From the NCBI GenBank assembly GCA_008363265.1, contig RHKR01000041.1, positions 1-10,656 on the forward strand: a DNA stretch of 10,656 nt, in the 5' to 3' direction. The notes beneath the pieces were generated by a model that was given only the letters and a program-made list of their open reading frames with translations, was not told the origin of the DNA and did no database searches. The stretch is from Chlorobiota bacterium (GTDB lineage: Bacteria > Bacteroidota > Ignavibacteria > Ignavibacteriales > Ignavibacteriaceae). The position numbers were made by a program, and so were the translations under genes. How positions within the stretch are numbered: the first letter of the stretch is position 1; each line of letters opens with the position of its first letter. This document shows positions 1 through 7,313 of this stretch, in pieces.

Positions 1-419
1 GCCTTCAGTTCTGTACGAAGGTTTTTAAGAGACGCAGAGAATGAGGTTTCAGGTGAGAGTATATCGTACTCATCCGTTTTGATGAAAATATCGGAAAGGT
101 TGCCATCCGGTATCCTCGAGAGTGAGACTACATACTCAGGATCAGCCACCTTGCCTGTGCTGAGGCCGGCCGCCCTCAGTTTCCCAAGCAGTGCCGACTC
201 TCCCATCAAAAGGGTGCGTGAAGGCCTAAGTGAAATACCCGCTTCATTTGTAAGTTCACCGAGCACACGTGCTATAGTTTGCGGGTCATCGGGAAGCATC
301 GCGGCAAGGGTAATATCGCGGTTACTGTTTTGCTGAAACAGCTTTTTCACACCGACACCACTTCCCATAGCCACGAATGCAAGTCCTGAAAGTTTTAGAA
401 AATCTCTTCTGTTTATCAT
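1..419 (-). CDS. Tat-exported protein of unknown function (partial, 3' end off window)
   Basis: The reading frame is open from an ATG at 419 to the left edge, giving about 139 residues with no stop, so the C-terminus is missing. The N-terminus starts MINRRDFLKLSGLAFVAMGS: a twin-arginine motif (RRDFLK) and a short hydrophobic stretch, the hallmark of a Tat signal peptide. The product is therefore probably folded in the cytoplasm and exported to the periplasm, perhaps with a cofactor. A GGAG ribosome site lies about 10 bases upstream. The gene begins 19 bp after the rnfA stop on the same strand, so it is very likely the distal gene of the Rnf operon. The mature part (ITLAAMLPDDPQTIARVLGE and onward) shows no motif I recognise. 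It has no CxxC iron-sulfur motif, no visible heme CxxCH, and does not look like ApbE or RnfB. Its function is unknown; the Rnf link rests on position only. Confidence 0.8.
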   Translation of the reverse strand, partial: MINRRDFLKLSGLAFVAMGSGVGVKKLFQQNSNRDITLAAMLPDDPQTIARVLGELTNEAGISLRPSRTLLMGESALLGKLRAAGLSTGKVADPEYVVSLSRIPDGNLSDIFIKTDEYDILSPETSFSASLKNLRTELK

Positions 420-438
420 TGTTAAACTCCGGATAATG

Positions 439-1011
439 TTATATCAAACCTGAAAATCCCATGAATGCCATCGCGAGTATTCCCGCGATCACGAGTGTGA
501 TGGGGACGCCTTTGAATGGCTTCGGGATATCGGCCAGCTCAAGTTCCTCCCTTATGCCCGCCATTATAACAAGGGCAAGAGTAAAGCCGATGCCGGCACC
601 AAGTCCAAAGAATATCGATTCCATCATCGAGTAATCCCTCAGCGCCATGAAAAGGGCGAGACCGAGGATCGCGCAATTGGTTGTGATCAGCGGAAGATAG
701 ATACCAAGCGCCCGGTAGAGGGGCTGTGAGGTCTTCTTGATGAACATCTCAACGAACTGCACAAGGGAGGCGATCACCAGAATGAACGATACATACTGCA
801 GGTAATCGAGCCCCGCCGGTATCAGTATCAAGTGGTTGATCATCCATGTTACAACCGCGGTAAGCACCAGCACGAAAGTGGTAGCCAGACCCATCGAAAA
901 GGCGGATGTAAGCTTGTTCGATACCCCGATGAATGGACATATTCCAAGAAAATAGGAAAGTACAAAGTTATTGACTATCGCTGCAGAAAGAAATACAATA
1001 AATAGTTCCAT
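439..1011 (-). CDS. rnfA: Rnf complex subunit A, membrane protein
   Basis: This is an integral membrane subunit of the ion-translocating ferredoxin:NAD+ oxidoreductase. With the start at MELFIVFLSAAIVNNFVLSY the protein has 190 residues, close to E. coli RsxA (193). Six hydrophobic segments are visible. Cys25 (in FLGICPFIGV) and Cys113 (in PLITTNCAILG) are the conserved cysteines that, in this family and in NqrE, help bind the intramembrane iron-sulfur cluster shared with RnfE. The frame stays open upstream to 1056, but the added residues are basic and overlap rnfE. The ATG at 1011 follows a near-perfect AGGAGG site and a 1-bp gap after the rnfE stop, so I use that start. RnfA and NqrE are homologous; the iron-sulfur RnfC in the same operon decides for Rnf. 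Confidence 0.95.
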   Translation of the reverse strand: MELFIVFLSAAIVNNFVLSYFLGICPFIGVSNKLTSAFSMGLATTFVLVLTAVVTWMINHLILIPAGLDYLQYVSFILVIASLVQFVEMFIKKTSQPLYRALGIYLPLITTNCAILGLALFMALRDYSMMESIFFGLGAGIGFTLALVIMAGIREELELADIPKPFKGVPITLVIAGILAMAFMGFSGLI

Positions 1012-1012
1012 T

Positions 1013-1714
1013 CTACACCTCCTCCTTCTGAGGGTTTTCATCGATGGTTTCGGCAATCACTGCCTTTGAAGCAAGCTCCGCCTCGATCGTCTTCCTCAAC
1101 TCTTTATCCTTTTTCTTCTGCTCGAAGTGATTGGCAGTTCCGAAGAGGACTCCAAGCGTAAGGAATGCGCCCGCCGGGAGGATGAAGATCAGCATCGGCT
1201 CAACCGCCGCGGGAAGAATTACAGTGCCAAGGAATTTACTTGAACCAAGAATTTCCCTTATGCCACCGATAACCAGAAGTGCCATTGTGAACCCCGCACC
1301 CATGCCCAATGCATCGAATGCGGAACGGACCACAGTATTCTTCGACGCGAAGGCCTCAGCTCTTCCAAGAATTATACAATTAACCACTATGAGTGGAATG
1401 AAAGGTCCAAGTGATTTGCTGAGATCAGGAAACTGTGCTTTCATCACGATATCAACTATCGTGACGAAGGTCGCGATAACCACGATGTAAGCGGCTATTC
1501 GAACCTGATTAGGGATGAGTTTCTTGATCATCGCGATGATAACGCTGCTGAAGAAGAGTACGAATGTGGTGGCCAGCCCCATCGCGATTCCGTTCATTAC
1601 AGACACGGTTACCGCGAGCGTTGGGCAAGTGCCAAGCACCTGTTTGAAGATCGGATTGTTCTTCCATATCCCGTTCATGAAGTCGTTAAGAGGACCCACT
1701 TGAGTCTTGCTCAT
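1013..1714 (-). CDS. rnfE: Rnf complex subunit E, membrane protein
   Basis: This membrane subunit (233 residues) is paralogous to RnfA and pairs with it in the ion-pumping core. The family signature NPIFKQVLGTCPTLAVT lies near residues 20-36. A second conserved block, PLIVVNCIILGRAEAFAS, lies at about 107-124. Cys30 and Cys113 are the expected ligands of the intramembrane cluster shared with RnfA. About six membrane helices are followed by a charged, probably cytoplasmic tail from residue 197 (HFEQKKKDKELRKTIEAELA), rich in Lys and Glu. Its ATG overlaps the rnfG stop as ATGA, and a strong AGGGAGGG site precedes it. Length is near that of E. coli RsxE (231). Confidence 0.95.
   Translation of the reverse strand: MSKTQVGPLNDFMNGIWKNNPIFKQVLGTCPTLAVTVSVMNGIAMGLATTFVLFFSSVIIAMIKKLIPNQVRIAAYIVVIATFVTIVDIVMKAQFPDLSKSLGPFIPLIVVNCIILGRAEAFASKNTVVRSAFDALGMGAGFTMALLVIGGIREILGSSKFLGTVILPAAVEPMLIFILPAGAFLTLGVLFGTANHFEQKKKDKELRKTIEAELASKAVIAETIDENPQKEEV
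1018..1027 (-). promoter_or_regulatory. Ribosome binding site of rnfA
   Basis: On the minus strand the end of rnfE reads AAGGAGGAGGTGTAGA directly before the ATG at 1011. The tandem AGGAGG copies, the nearer one 6 bases from the ATG, settle the rnfA start at 1011 rather than at the longer frame opening of 1056. The site lies inside the rnfE coding sequence, which suggests translational coupling. Confidence 0.8.
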
Positions 1715-2271
1715 ATTTTCCCTCCCTTCTTGAGTTCATGGAGGGATTTCATTCCCTCGTTCATGATCCTGACAACGGCTTTTGAGGATATGGTGGCGCC
1801 GGTGATCGTAACGATATCGTTCGGGGTTTCAGCGGCACCTTTCTTTCCGGCGATCTCGGGTTCGGGATTAACCTTCTTGAACTGATCAGTGAAATAGTCG
1901 TTAACGATCTCTGAGCCGAGTCCCGGGGTTTCCACCTGTTCGATCACGGTGAGACCGGTTATCTTTTTAAGATCAGTGCTCACTCCCATCATCAGTTTTA
2001 TCACTCCCTGGAAGCCGTTCCCTTTGCAGGGCATCGCGTAGCCGGCGAGTTTGCCGTTAGCGTCAAGAACCTTGTAGAGTTCTTCCTTGATTCCGGAAAC
2101 CCGTTCCTGACTCTTTCCTTCAGGATGAACGATGAAAATGGCCCGTTCGGTCTCTTTTTGGGCGTTAAGTTTGATCTGCGGATCGGCCCATTCGAATATC
2201 TTCGCGAGAAGACCACCCGATATGGCCCCGATAACCAGCAGGGTTGCAAGCATTTGAATTACTGTTTTCAT
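1711..2271 (-). CDS. rnfG: Rnf complex subunit G, covalent-FMN protein
   Basis: This is a periplasm-facing flavin subunit of the Rnf complex (186 residues). One N-terminal membrane anchor (about residues 5-25) is followed by an FMN-binding domain. The family motif TITGATISS lies at 155-163. Thr160 is the expected residue bonded to FMN through a phosphoester, a modification made by the flavin transferase ApbE. The Asp usually seen six residues before this Thr is Val154 here; an Asp is present at 152 instead. The block EQVETPGLGSEI (111-122) is also typical of RnfG/NqrC. The ATG overlaps the rnfD stop as ATGA, and GGAG lies about 10 bases upstream. No apbE is visible in this window. Confidence 0.94.
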   Translation of the reverse strand: MKTVIQMLATLLVIGAISGGLLAKIFEWADPQIKLNAQKETERAIFIVHPEGKSQERVSGIKEELYKVLDANGKLAGYAMPCKGNGFQGVIKLMMGVSTDLKKITGLTVIEQVETPGLGSEIVNDYFTDQFKKVNPEPEIAGKKGAAETPNDIVTITGATISSKAVVRIMNEGMKSLHELKKGGKI

Positions 2272-3248
2272 TTTTCCGCTCCAAAGATCACCGGTTTAGT
2301 GTACCTGTTTATCAGCGGCACAAAGCCGTTCATTATCAGAATCGCGTACATCACGCCTTCCGGCAATCCGCCGAAGAGTCTGATCATCACAACAATGAGA
2401 GAAATGGCGATGCCGTAGATCCAGATACCTTTGTTCGTAACGGGGGATGTCACCCAGTCGCTCGCCATATAAACGGCACCGAACATGAACCCGCCCATAA
2501 AGAGGTGATGAAGCGGTGGCGCGAACTTTGTTGGATCAACCAGCCAGAAGATTCCTGAAAATATCAGCATCCCCACTATCATAGCCAGCGGAACACGCCA
2601 GTTCAGTACTTTTACGGCTACAAGAAAGATCATCCCGACCAGTATCGCGATGGCCGAGGTCTCACCGATCGATCCGCCAACATTTCCGAAGAAAAGTGAA
2701 CCGAGATCGATCCCGCCGTGTGAGGCAGCAGCTTCGAACTTGAACCGGCTGAGTGGCGTCGCTGATGTAACAGCATCAACCGCCATGGCAGGTTTGTGCC
2801 ATGTGGTCATAGGTACGGGGTACGCGGCCTGCAGGAATGCGCGACCGACAAGTGCCGGGTTGAAGATGTTGTAACCCAACCCTCCGAACACTTCCTTCCC
2901 GAAACCGATCGCGACCACCGATCCGATGAATGCGAAAACTGGATTGAAGTTCGGTGGCAGGATCAGACCGAGCAGCAGGCCGGTTATAACAGCGCTTCCG
3001 TCAATGATAGTAATAGTCTGTTTTCTGAAATATTTTATCGCTGCTTCGGTGACAACCGCTCCTGCGACTGCAGAAGCAACAACCAGAAGCTGGAACAGCC
3101 CGAAATAAACCACTCCCATTACCAGGGGTGGAAGCAGTGAGGCAACAACCAGCCACATCGCTTTTTGGGCGCTTAATTTTGTATGCACATGAGGTGTGCT
3201 CGTTAAGAGTGTTGCAGGTCTCGCGGCAACAGTTTCGGAGGTATCCAT
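2268..3248 (-). CDS. rnfD: Rnf complex subunit D, membrane flavoprotein
   Basis: This is a large membrane subunit (326 residues, about nine hydrophobic segments) of the Rnf ion pump, homologous to NqrB. The sequence DAVTSATPLS at 158-167 carries the expected covalent-FMN threonine, Thr164, with the ApbE-type Asp six residues before it. Other family blocks are FGGLGYNIFNPALVGRAFLQ at 121-140, MASDWVTSPVTNKG at 261-274 and GGLPEGVMYAILIMN at 293-307. The first 30 residues are polar and lie before the first helix. The gene starts 1 bp after the rnfC stop (TGATATG) and overlaps rnfG by 4 bp, so all three are probably translated from one message. Confidence 0.95.
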   Translation of the reverse strand: MDTSETVAARPATLLTSTPHVHTKLSAQKAMWLVVASLLPPLVMGVVYFGLFQLLVVASAVAGAVVTEAAIKYFRKQTITIIDGSAVITGLLLGLILPPNFNPVFAFIGSVVAIGFGKEVFGGLGYNIFNPALVGRAFLQAAYPVPMTTWHKPAMAVDAVTSATPLSRFKFEAAASHGGIDLGSLFFGNVGGSIGETSAIAILVGMIFLVAVKVLNWRVPLAMIVGMLIFSGIFWLVDPTKFAPPLHHLFMGGFMFGAVYMASDWVTSPVTNKGIWIYGIAISLIVVMIRLFGGLPEGVMYAILIMNGFVPLINRYTKPVIFGAEK

Positions 3249-3249
3249 A

Positions 3250-4623
3250 TCAGGCGGTCTTCCTTTCCTGTTGTTTGAGCCTTATCACTTCCTTTTTACC
3301 GAGTCTGATCCATTGTACAAGGGGTATGTTCGCGGGGCACTCATATGCGCAGCATCCACATTCCATACAGACCAAAATTCCGGCCGCTTCTGCATCCTCG
3401 AACCGCTGAAGTTTAGAGAACTGTGAAATACGTGTCGGCATCAGATTCACGGGGCAAACCTCAACACACTTTCCGCACCGGAGGCAGGCTACAGCACCAT
3501 CGGCTGTGGTTTCAGCTCCCGTAAGAGCCAGCAGACCCGAGGTAGCTTTCATCACCGGCGCACTGTAATCATAAAGGTTGTTACCCATCATCGGACCGCC
3601 TGCAACCACCTTGACCGCTTCGGGCTTCAGCCCACCGCAGAATTCCAGAATGTTTTGCACCGGCGTACCTATCGGAACGATCAGGTTTCGCGGACTGGTG
3701 ATGCCACCACCCGTAACCGAAACCCAAGCTTCGATCTGAGGCTGACCCTCGACCACTGCCTTGTAAACCGAGATGGCGGTACCGACATTCTGCATAACGA
3801 CGCCGACATCGACAGGGAGCTTGCCAGGAGGGACTTTCTTTCCGGTAACGGCATAGATCAGCATTTTTTCGGCACCCTGCGGATATTTTACGGGCAGCAC
3901 CTTCACGCTGATATCTGATCTTGATCCCAGCTTGCGGGTTATTACCTCAACGGCTTCCGGTTTGTTGTCCTCGATGCCGATTACGCACTCAACACCGGTG
4001 ATCTTCATCAGTATTTCGATGCCGACGATCAGCTGATCTGTGTATTCAAGCATCAATCTGTAGTCACGGGTGAGGTATGGCTCGCATTCAGCGGCGTTTA
4101 TGATAAGTTTCTCGATCTTTTTACCGGGAGGGGGTGAAAGTTTCACGAACATTGGGAAGGCTGCCCCACCCATGCCGACAATTCCGGCCTCTTTTATCCT
4201 GTTTAGAAGTTCTTCTCTTGCAGCTGTTTTGGGGTCAAGCGGCGGCATGAAAGAAGTATCAGTTGATTCAGCAACTGATATCTCGATCACTGTTTTCGGC
4301 GCACCGGAGAGGTGCGCGGTCTTTGATATTTTGGTTACCATTCCGGAGACTGGTGAATGGACGGGAGCGGAAATGAATCCTTCGGACTCAGCAAGCAGTT
4401 CCCCCTTCTTAACGGTACTGCCTTTGGCGACCAACGGTTTCGCTTCCCTTCCCGCGTGCTGTGAAACAGGGATGTACACAGTCTTCGGATCAGGCAATCG
4501 TTCAAATGGAACATCCTTCGAGAGCTCTTTGACTTCCGCCGGATGAACTCCGCCTTTGAACGACCCTTTCAGTCTTAATGTATTGAGCATTCGTAAGTTC
4601 ATAGTTGTGGTAACTCTTTTCAT
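3250..4623 (-). CDS. rnfC: Rnf complex subunit C, NAD(H)- and iron-sulfur-binding
   Basis: This is the cytoplasmic-side subunit that exchanges electrons with NAD(H). Residue numbers here count from the TTG at 4626. A GGVHP block at 25-29 opens the N-terminal domain. The nucleotide/flavin region has GIVGMGGAAFP at 148-158 and INAAECEPYLTRDYRLM at 176-192, both typical of RnfC and the NuoF-like fold. Two [4Fe-4S] sites follow: C381-x2-C384-x2-C387-x3-C391-P and C420-x2-C423-x2-C426-x3-C430-P. The protein is about 457 residues, the short form without the long C-terminal repeats of proteobacterial RnfC. Start choice is open: ATG 4623, ATG 4602 and ATG 4590 are all in frame, none with a good Shine-Dalgarno site. 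A TATAAT only 5 bases before 4623 would favour 4602. It is the first gene of the visible operon. Confidence 0.95.
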   Translation of the reverse strand: MKRVTTTMNLRMLNTLRLKGSFKGGVHPAEVKELSKDVPFERLPDPKTVYIPVSQHAGREAKPLVAKGSTVKKGELLAESEGFISAPVHSPVSGMVTKISKTAHLSGAPKTVIEISVAESTDTSFMPPLDPKTAAREELLNRIKEAGIVGMGGAAFPMFVKLSPPPGKKIEKLIINAAECEPYLTRDYRLMLEYTDQLIVGIEILMKITGVECVIGIEDNKPEAVEVITRKLGSRSDISVKVLPVKYPQGAEKMLIYAVTGKKVPPGKLPVDVGVVMQNVGTAISVYKAVVEGQPQIEAWVSVTGGGITSPRNLIVPIGTPVQNILEFCGGLKPEAVKVVAGGPMMGNNLYDYSAPVMKATSGLLALTGAETTADGAVACLRCGKCVEVCPVNLMPTRISQFSKLQRFEDAEAAGILVCMECGCCAYECPANIPLVQWIRLGKKEVIRLKQQERKTA

Positions 4624-4628
4624 CAAAA

Positions 4629-4634
4629 ATTATA
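4629..4634 (-). promoter_or_regulatory. Candidate -10 box for the rnf operon
   Basis: The minus strand reads TATAAT followed by TTTTGATG just before the first in-frame ATG of rnfC. It is a perfect sigma-70-like -10 hexamer. It also resembles, with one extra base, the Bacteroidota -7 element TAnnTTTG. No good -35 is visible (TCATAA at 17-bp spacing). If used, transcription would begin near 4622 and translation would have to start at ATG 4602. Confidence 0.35.
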
Positions 4635-4753
4635 CCACTCTAAAACCCTGTTTATGACGCGGCATGCGGCCGTCCCCGGAGCGATTTTCCAACATCGGCA
4701 AGAATTTTCTTTTTTTTGACAAAATCAGGAGGAACTGACTTGACCCTGCTTAT

Positions 4754-4761
4754 TATATTTG
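4754..4761 (+). promoter_or_regulatory. Candidate Bacteroidota-type -7 promoter element
   Basis: TATATTTG is an exact match to the TAnnTTTG element described for Bacteroidota vegetative promoters. It lies about 36 bases before the inferred start of the PAP2-related gene, in the spacer between two divergent genes. A TTG at the usual upstream distance is not present, so only half of the expected promoter is seen. Transcription from here would start near 4768. Confidence 0.35.
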
Positions 4762-4796
4762 CATGTTAATATTGAAAAAATAGACGAGGACTTAAA

Positions 4797-5450
4797 ATAA
4801 AGACTTCCCCTGCCGGTGCCGCCGCCACTTGGAAAAATGCATTCAGAGATGTCAGGTTTAGATGGTACTTCATCGCCACATTCGTATTCAGTATTCTGCT
4901 CGCATGGACTGCCCGCCACGTCCTTGTCTGGAACGAGTATCGTGAAGGTTTCAGCTTTACCGACCCGGTTCTAACCCTCTTTTCACCGCTGGATATGACG
5001 TGGTTCACGTTCATTTCTCTCTATGGTGCAGTGATCCTGACATTCCACTATCTTTCGGATAAACCCGTCAGACTGATGATGGGGTTTCAGGCATACTTCT
5101 TCCTGCTGGCATCAAGATTAATAGGCATGTCGCTTCTTCCTCTTAAAGCACCCGATACCCTTATTCCCCTGTTCGACCCGTTCATCGCGCAGTTGAGTCA
5201 GGATATAGTGCTGAAGCACGACCTTTTCTTTTCGGGACATTTTTCTGTTGTTGTTCTTTTGAGCTTTGTGGTTCATGACAGGACGAAGAAATTCATAGTC
5301 CTGTTCCTGGCGGGCATAATGGCTGTATTCATACTTATGCAGCATGTCCATTACACAATAGATATGTTTGTCGCGCCTTTCTTTTCATTCGCCACTTGGA
5401 AAATGATAAAGGCGTTCAATACAAAAGTAGGTTTTAAACCGGAGGAGTGA
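4797..5450 (+). CDS. PAP2-related / sphingomyelin-synthase-like membrane protein, start codon abnormal
   Basis: This is a multi-pass membrane protein of the PAP2-C (sphingomyelin synthase-like) family, which moves or removes phosphate-linked head groups on lipids. Numbering from 4797 gives 217 residues. The catalytic signatures are HDLFFSGH (His148) and HYTID (His185, Asp189), the His-His-Asp triad of the family. The first ATG in frame is at 4995 (residue 67), but the codons before it encode clearly family-like sequence, including a membrane helix and REGFSFTDPVLTLFSPLDMTW, which matches conserved DP and P-D-SW-type positions. The frame is open back to a TGA at 4773 and contains no ATG, GTG or TTG before 4995. 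A GAGGA at 4786-4790 sits 6 bases before an ATA at 4797, so I place the start there provisionally. The substrate is unknown. Confidence 0.8.
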   Translation: MKTSPAGAAATWKNAFRDVRFRWYFIATFVFSILLAWTARHVLVWNEYREGFSFTDPVLTLFSPLDMTWFTFISLYGAVILTFHYLSDKPVRLMMGFQAYFFLLASRLIGMSLLPLKAPDTLIPLFDPFIAQLSQDIVLKHDLFFSGHFSVVVLLSFVVHDRTKKFIVLFLAGIMAVFILMQHVHYTIDMFVAPFFSFATWKMIKAFNTKVGFKPEE

Positions 5451-7313
5451 TCAGGGATTAAGCTGTTTCTGCTTCATCCATTCCTCAACCCACTCGGTGT
5501 ATGGTTTCGATAGAGGAAATGCCGTGATCCTGCTTCCGAAGCCCATGTAGCGGTAGTAGACAGCGTTCATCTCGGTAACCTTCAATCCTTTGATCTTCTC
5601 CATATCGATCTCAGTGTTGTACTTGGTTGCCAGGCCGGCTGTGTTTTCAACCATCGATTTGAAATATTTCTGCCAGCTCAGGTCCCGTCTCAGCTTTTCT
5701 TTGACTATCTCATACTCTTCATTGAAGGCGATATCCGCGGTCTTCTTGTCGACGAGCTTTAGGATCATGAACTGATCGCCTGTCTTTACGGGACCAAACA
5801 CACGGCCCGGGTTAAGTTTCAAAGCGATCGTCCCGGCCTCACCGTAATCTGCGGCCGGGATGAAATCATCCGATCTCCCGTTTATCTCCGCGTTCTTGTC
5901 GCCATTAACTGAGGCGGCAAGTGAGGCGAAATCGGCACCGGAATCAAGTTTTTCGAGCATCGATGAAAGAAGATCAAGGTCACTGCTGATAGCCCTTATC
6001 AGTTTTATGCTGATCCCTCCTGCCTTTCCTGCGTTTCGGCGTACAAAATAGTCCATCACCTCATCATCACTGATCTTCGCTGAATCCACATAAAGCATCT
6101 GATAAGCATTGGAGAGGGTGAAATCGCGCCAGATGTTCAGTTCTTTTCTCACCTCAGGATTTCTGTGCAGAGCCCTGCTGAAGGCTTCCTTGGCGAGTAG
6201 CTCGGACTCGATGAAATCCCTGGTCCAGTTTCTCAGTTTGATTGCAAGTTTATCGCGGCTAATCGACTCCACTTCCCGTACATCACCCGCGAGATAGTAT
6301 ATGAATTCACTTACCGGATAATTTACCCCATGATGTGAAAAGTAGGTTGCCAACACCGAATCAGCGGGCATCAGGGCTTTTGTCTTGTAGAAGTATTCAC
6401 CCTTCAGAGCATATTTGATCCCGTTCTTCATTGCGGACGCAAAACTGCTGTCGCTTTTTACCCCCTCGCTCAGCACTTCATAAAGACGGCCGGAGAGCGA
6501 ATTGAAGGCATTACCGTCAGTGCTGATCTTCAGGCCCTTGAAGAATTCTTTCTTGAAAGCATTGTAGTGTTTTTCGGTCATCCGTTCCAGATAGAGCTTT
6601 TTCACCCGCGAGAACTCATTCTCGATATCCTTTGAGTTCTTCATCACGGTGTCACGTTTGCTGTCCACGTAGAAGATGTACCAGAGTTCGTTGTGCAGGA
6701 TGGGTGCGGTAAACTGACCCGGTTTTCTGGAATAAAGGCTGTCTTCAATATCGGGATCGAACATCCCATACGTCATTTCAAGCTGATTTTCGATCGTCTG
6801 ATCACCATAGATGCTTTTGAAGAGTGAATCAAAAGGCATGCCGTTTGTGAGAAATCCGTATACATTCTTGATCTGCTGTTCGTCGACGTTCCTGATGGCC
6901 TTTACCTTGATCTTGGTCATCGCTTTTGCCAGCTCGTTCGAGAGGGTCTGCTGCGACTGGTCGATTTTGTCAGTGATCTCAATTTTGAAGAGGGCATCAA
7001 GCGCGAACATCTTTTCGAACTGCTCCAACCTCTTGGCCACTTCCCTGATGGTATCAAGCCTTAAAGCCTCTGCTTCAAGCGCGAAAAGTTTTTCCGCTGC
7101 TATCGTGTAGATCAGTTCTTCTTTCAAACCATCCTGAGCGCCCTTGACATGGGCGATAAACTTTGGAGTCATCTCGTACCGGAGCACGAACTCCCGCGCG
7201 GTGATCTCACGGTCGCCGATCTTTGCCACTACATCTTTCTTGAGTTGAGCGTTCGAGGTGAAGAAAAAGAGAATAGATAGTAACAGTCCGCTTAAGAGCA
7301 GGTTTAATTTCAT
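5451..7313 (-). CDS. Periplasmic SurA/PpiC-like peptidyl-prolyl isomerase or chaperone
   Basis: This 620-residue protein has a clear signal peptide (about residues 1-22, with TSNA before Gln23), so it is periplasmic or outer-membrane associated. The N-terminal segment VVAKIGDREITAREFVLRYE (28-47) is typical of SurA-N/PpiC-type proteins. Two parvulin-like regions can be traced, at about 136-219 (to WYIFYVDSKRDT) and 434-523 (ISIKLIRAI to ILKLVDK, with the pattern SGADFASLA and FGPVKTGDQFMILKL). Helical linkers join them. The canonical catalytic His of active parvulins is not evident in either, so it may act as an outer-membrane-protein chaperone rather than an isomerase. The ATG at 7313 has no purine-rich site upstream. 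Its stop directly abuts the stop of the convergent gene, and it is divergent from the SGNH gene. No named ortholog is claimed. Confidence 0.8.
   Translation of the reverse strand: MKLNLLLSGLLLSILFFFTSNAQLKKDVVAKIGDREITAREFVLRYEMTPKFIAHVKGAQDGLKEELIYTIAAEKLFALEAEALRLDTIREVAKRLEQFEKMFALDALFKIEITDKIDQSQQTLSNELAKAMTKIKVKAIRNVDEQQIKNVYGFLTNGMPFDSLFKSIYGDQTIENQLEMTYGMFDPDIEDSLYSRKPGQFTAPILHNELWYIFYVDSKRDTVMKNSKDIENEFSRVKKLYLERMTEKHYNAFKKEFFKGLKISTDGNAFNSLSGRLYEVLSEGVKSDSSFASAMKNGIKYALKGEYFYKTKALMPADSVLATYFSHHGVNYPVSEFIYYLAGDVREVESISRDKLAIKLRNWTRDFIESELLAKEAFSRALHRNPEVRKELNIWRDFTLSNAYQMLYVDSAKISDDEVMDYFVRRNAGKAGGISIKLIRAISSDLDLLSSMLEKLDSGADFASLAASVNGDKNAEINGRSDDFIPAADYGEAGTIALKLNPGRVFGPVKTGDQFMILKLVDKKTADIAFNEEYEIVKEKLRRDLSWQKYFKSMVENTAGLATKYNTEIDMEKIKGLKVTEMNAVYYRYMGFGSRITAFPLSKPYTEWVEEWMKQKQLNP

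Noticed and set aside
79..336. Plus-strand open frame opposite the Tat protein gene
   Set aside because: The minus strand here encodes a continuous protein with a Tat signal peptide that continues the Rnf operon; the plus frame is a shadow.
1012..1056. N-terminal extension of RnfA starting at 1056
   Set aside because: The added residues (MPKPSMKTLRRRRCR) overlap rnfE and are unlike any RnfA. The ATG at 1011 has a strong ribosome site at ideal spacing.
4653..4678. GC-rich stretch with GCATGC as a hairpin or terminator
   Set aside because: Only 3-4 bp arms pair, with mismatches. The T-run at 4710-4717 is too far away and not joined to a stable stem.
4725..5014. Minus-strand open frames opposite the PAP2-related gene
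   Set aside because: Low-complexity shadows of a convincing plus-strand membrane protein; no family signal and no good ribosome site.
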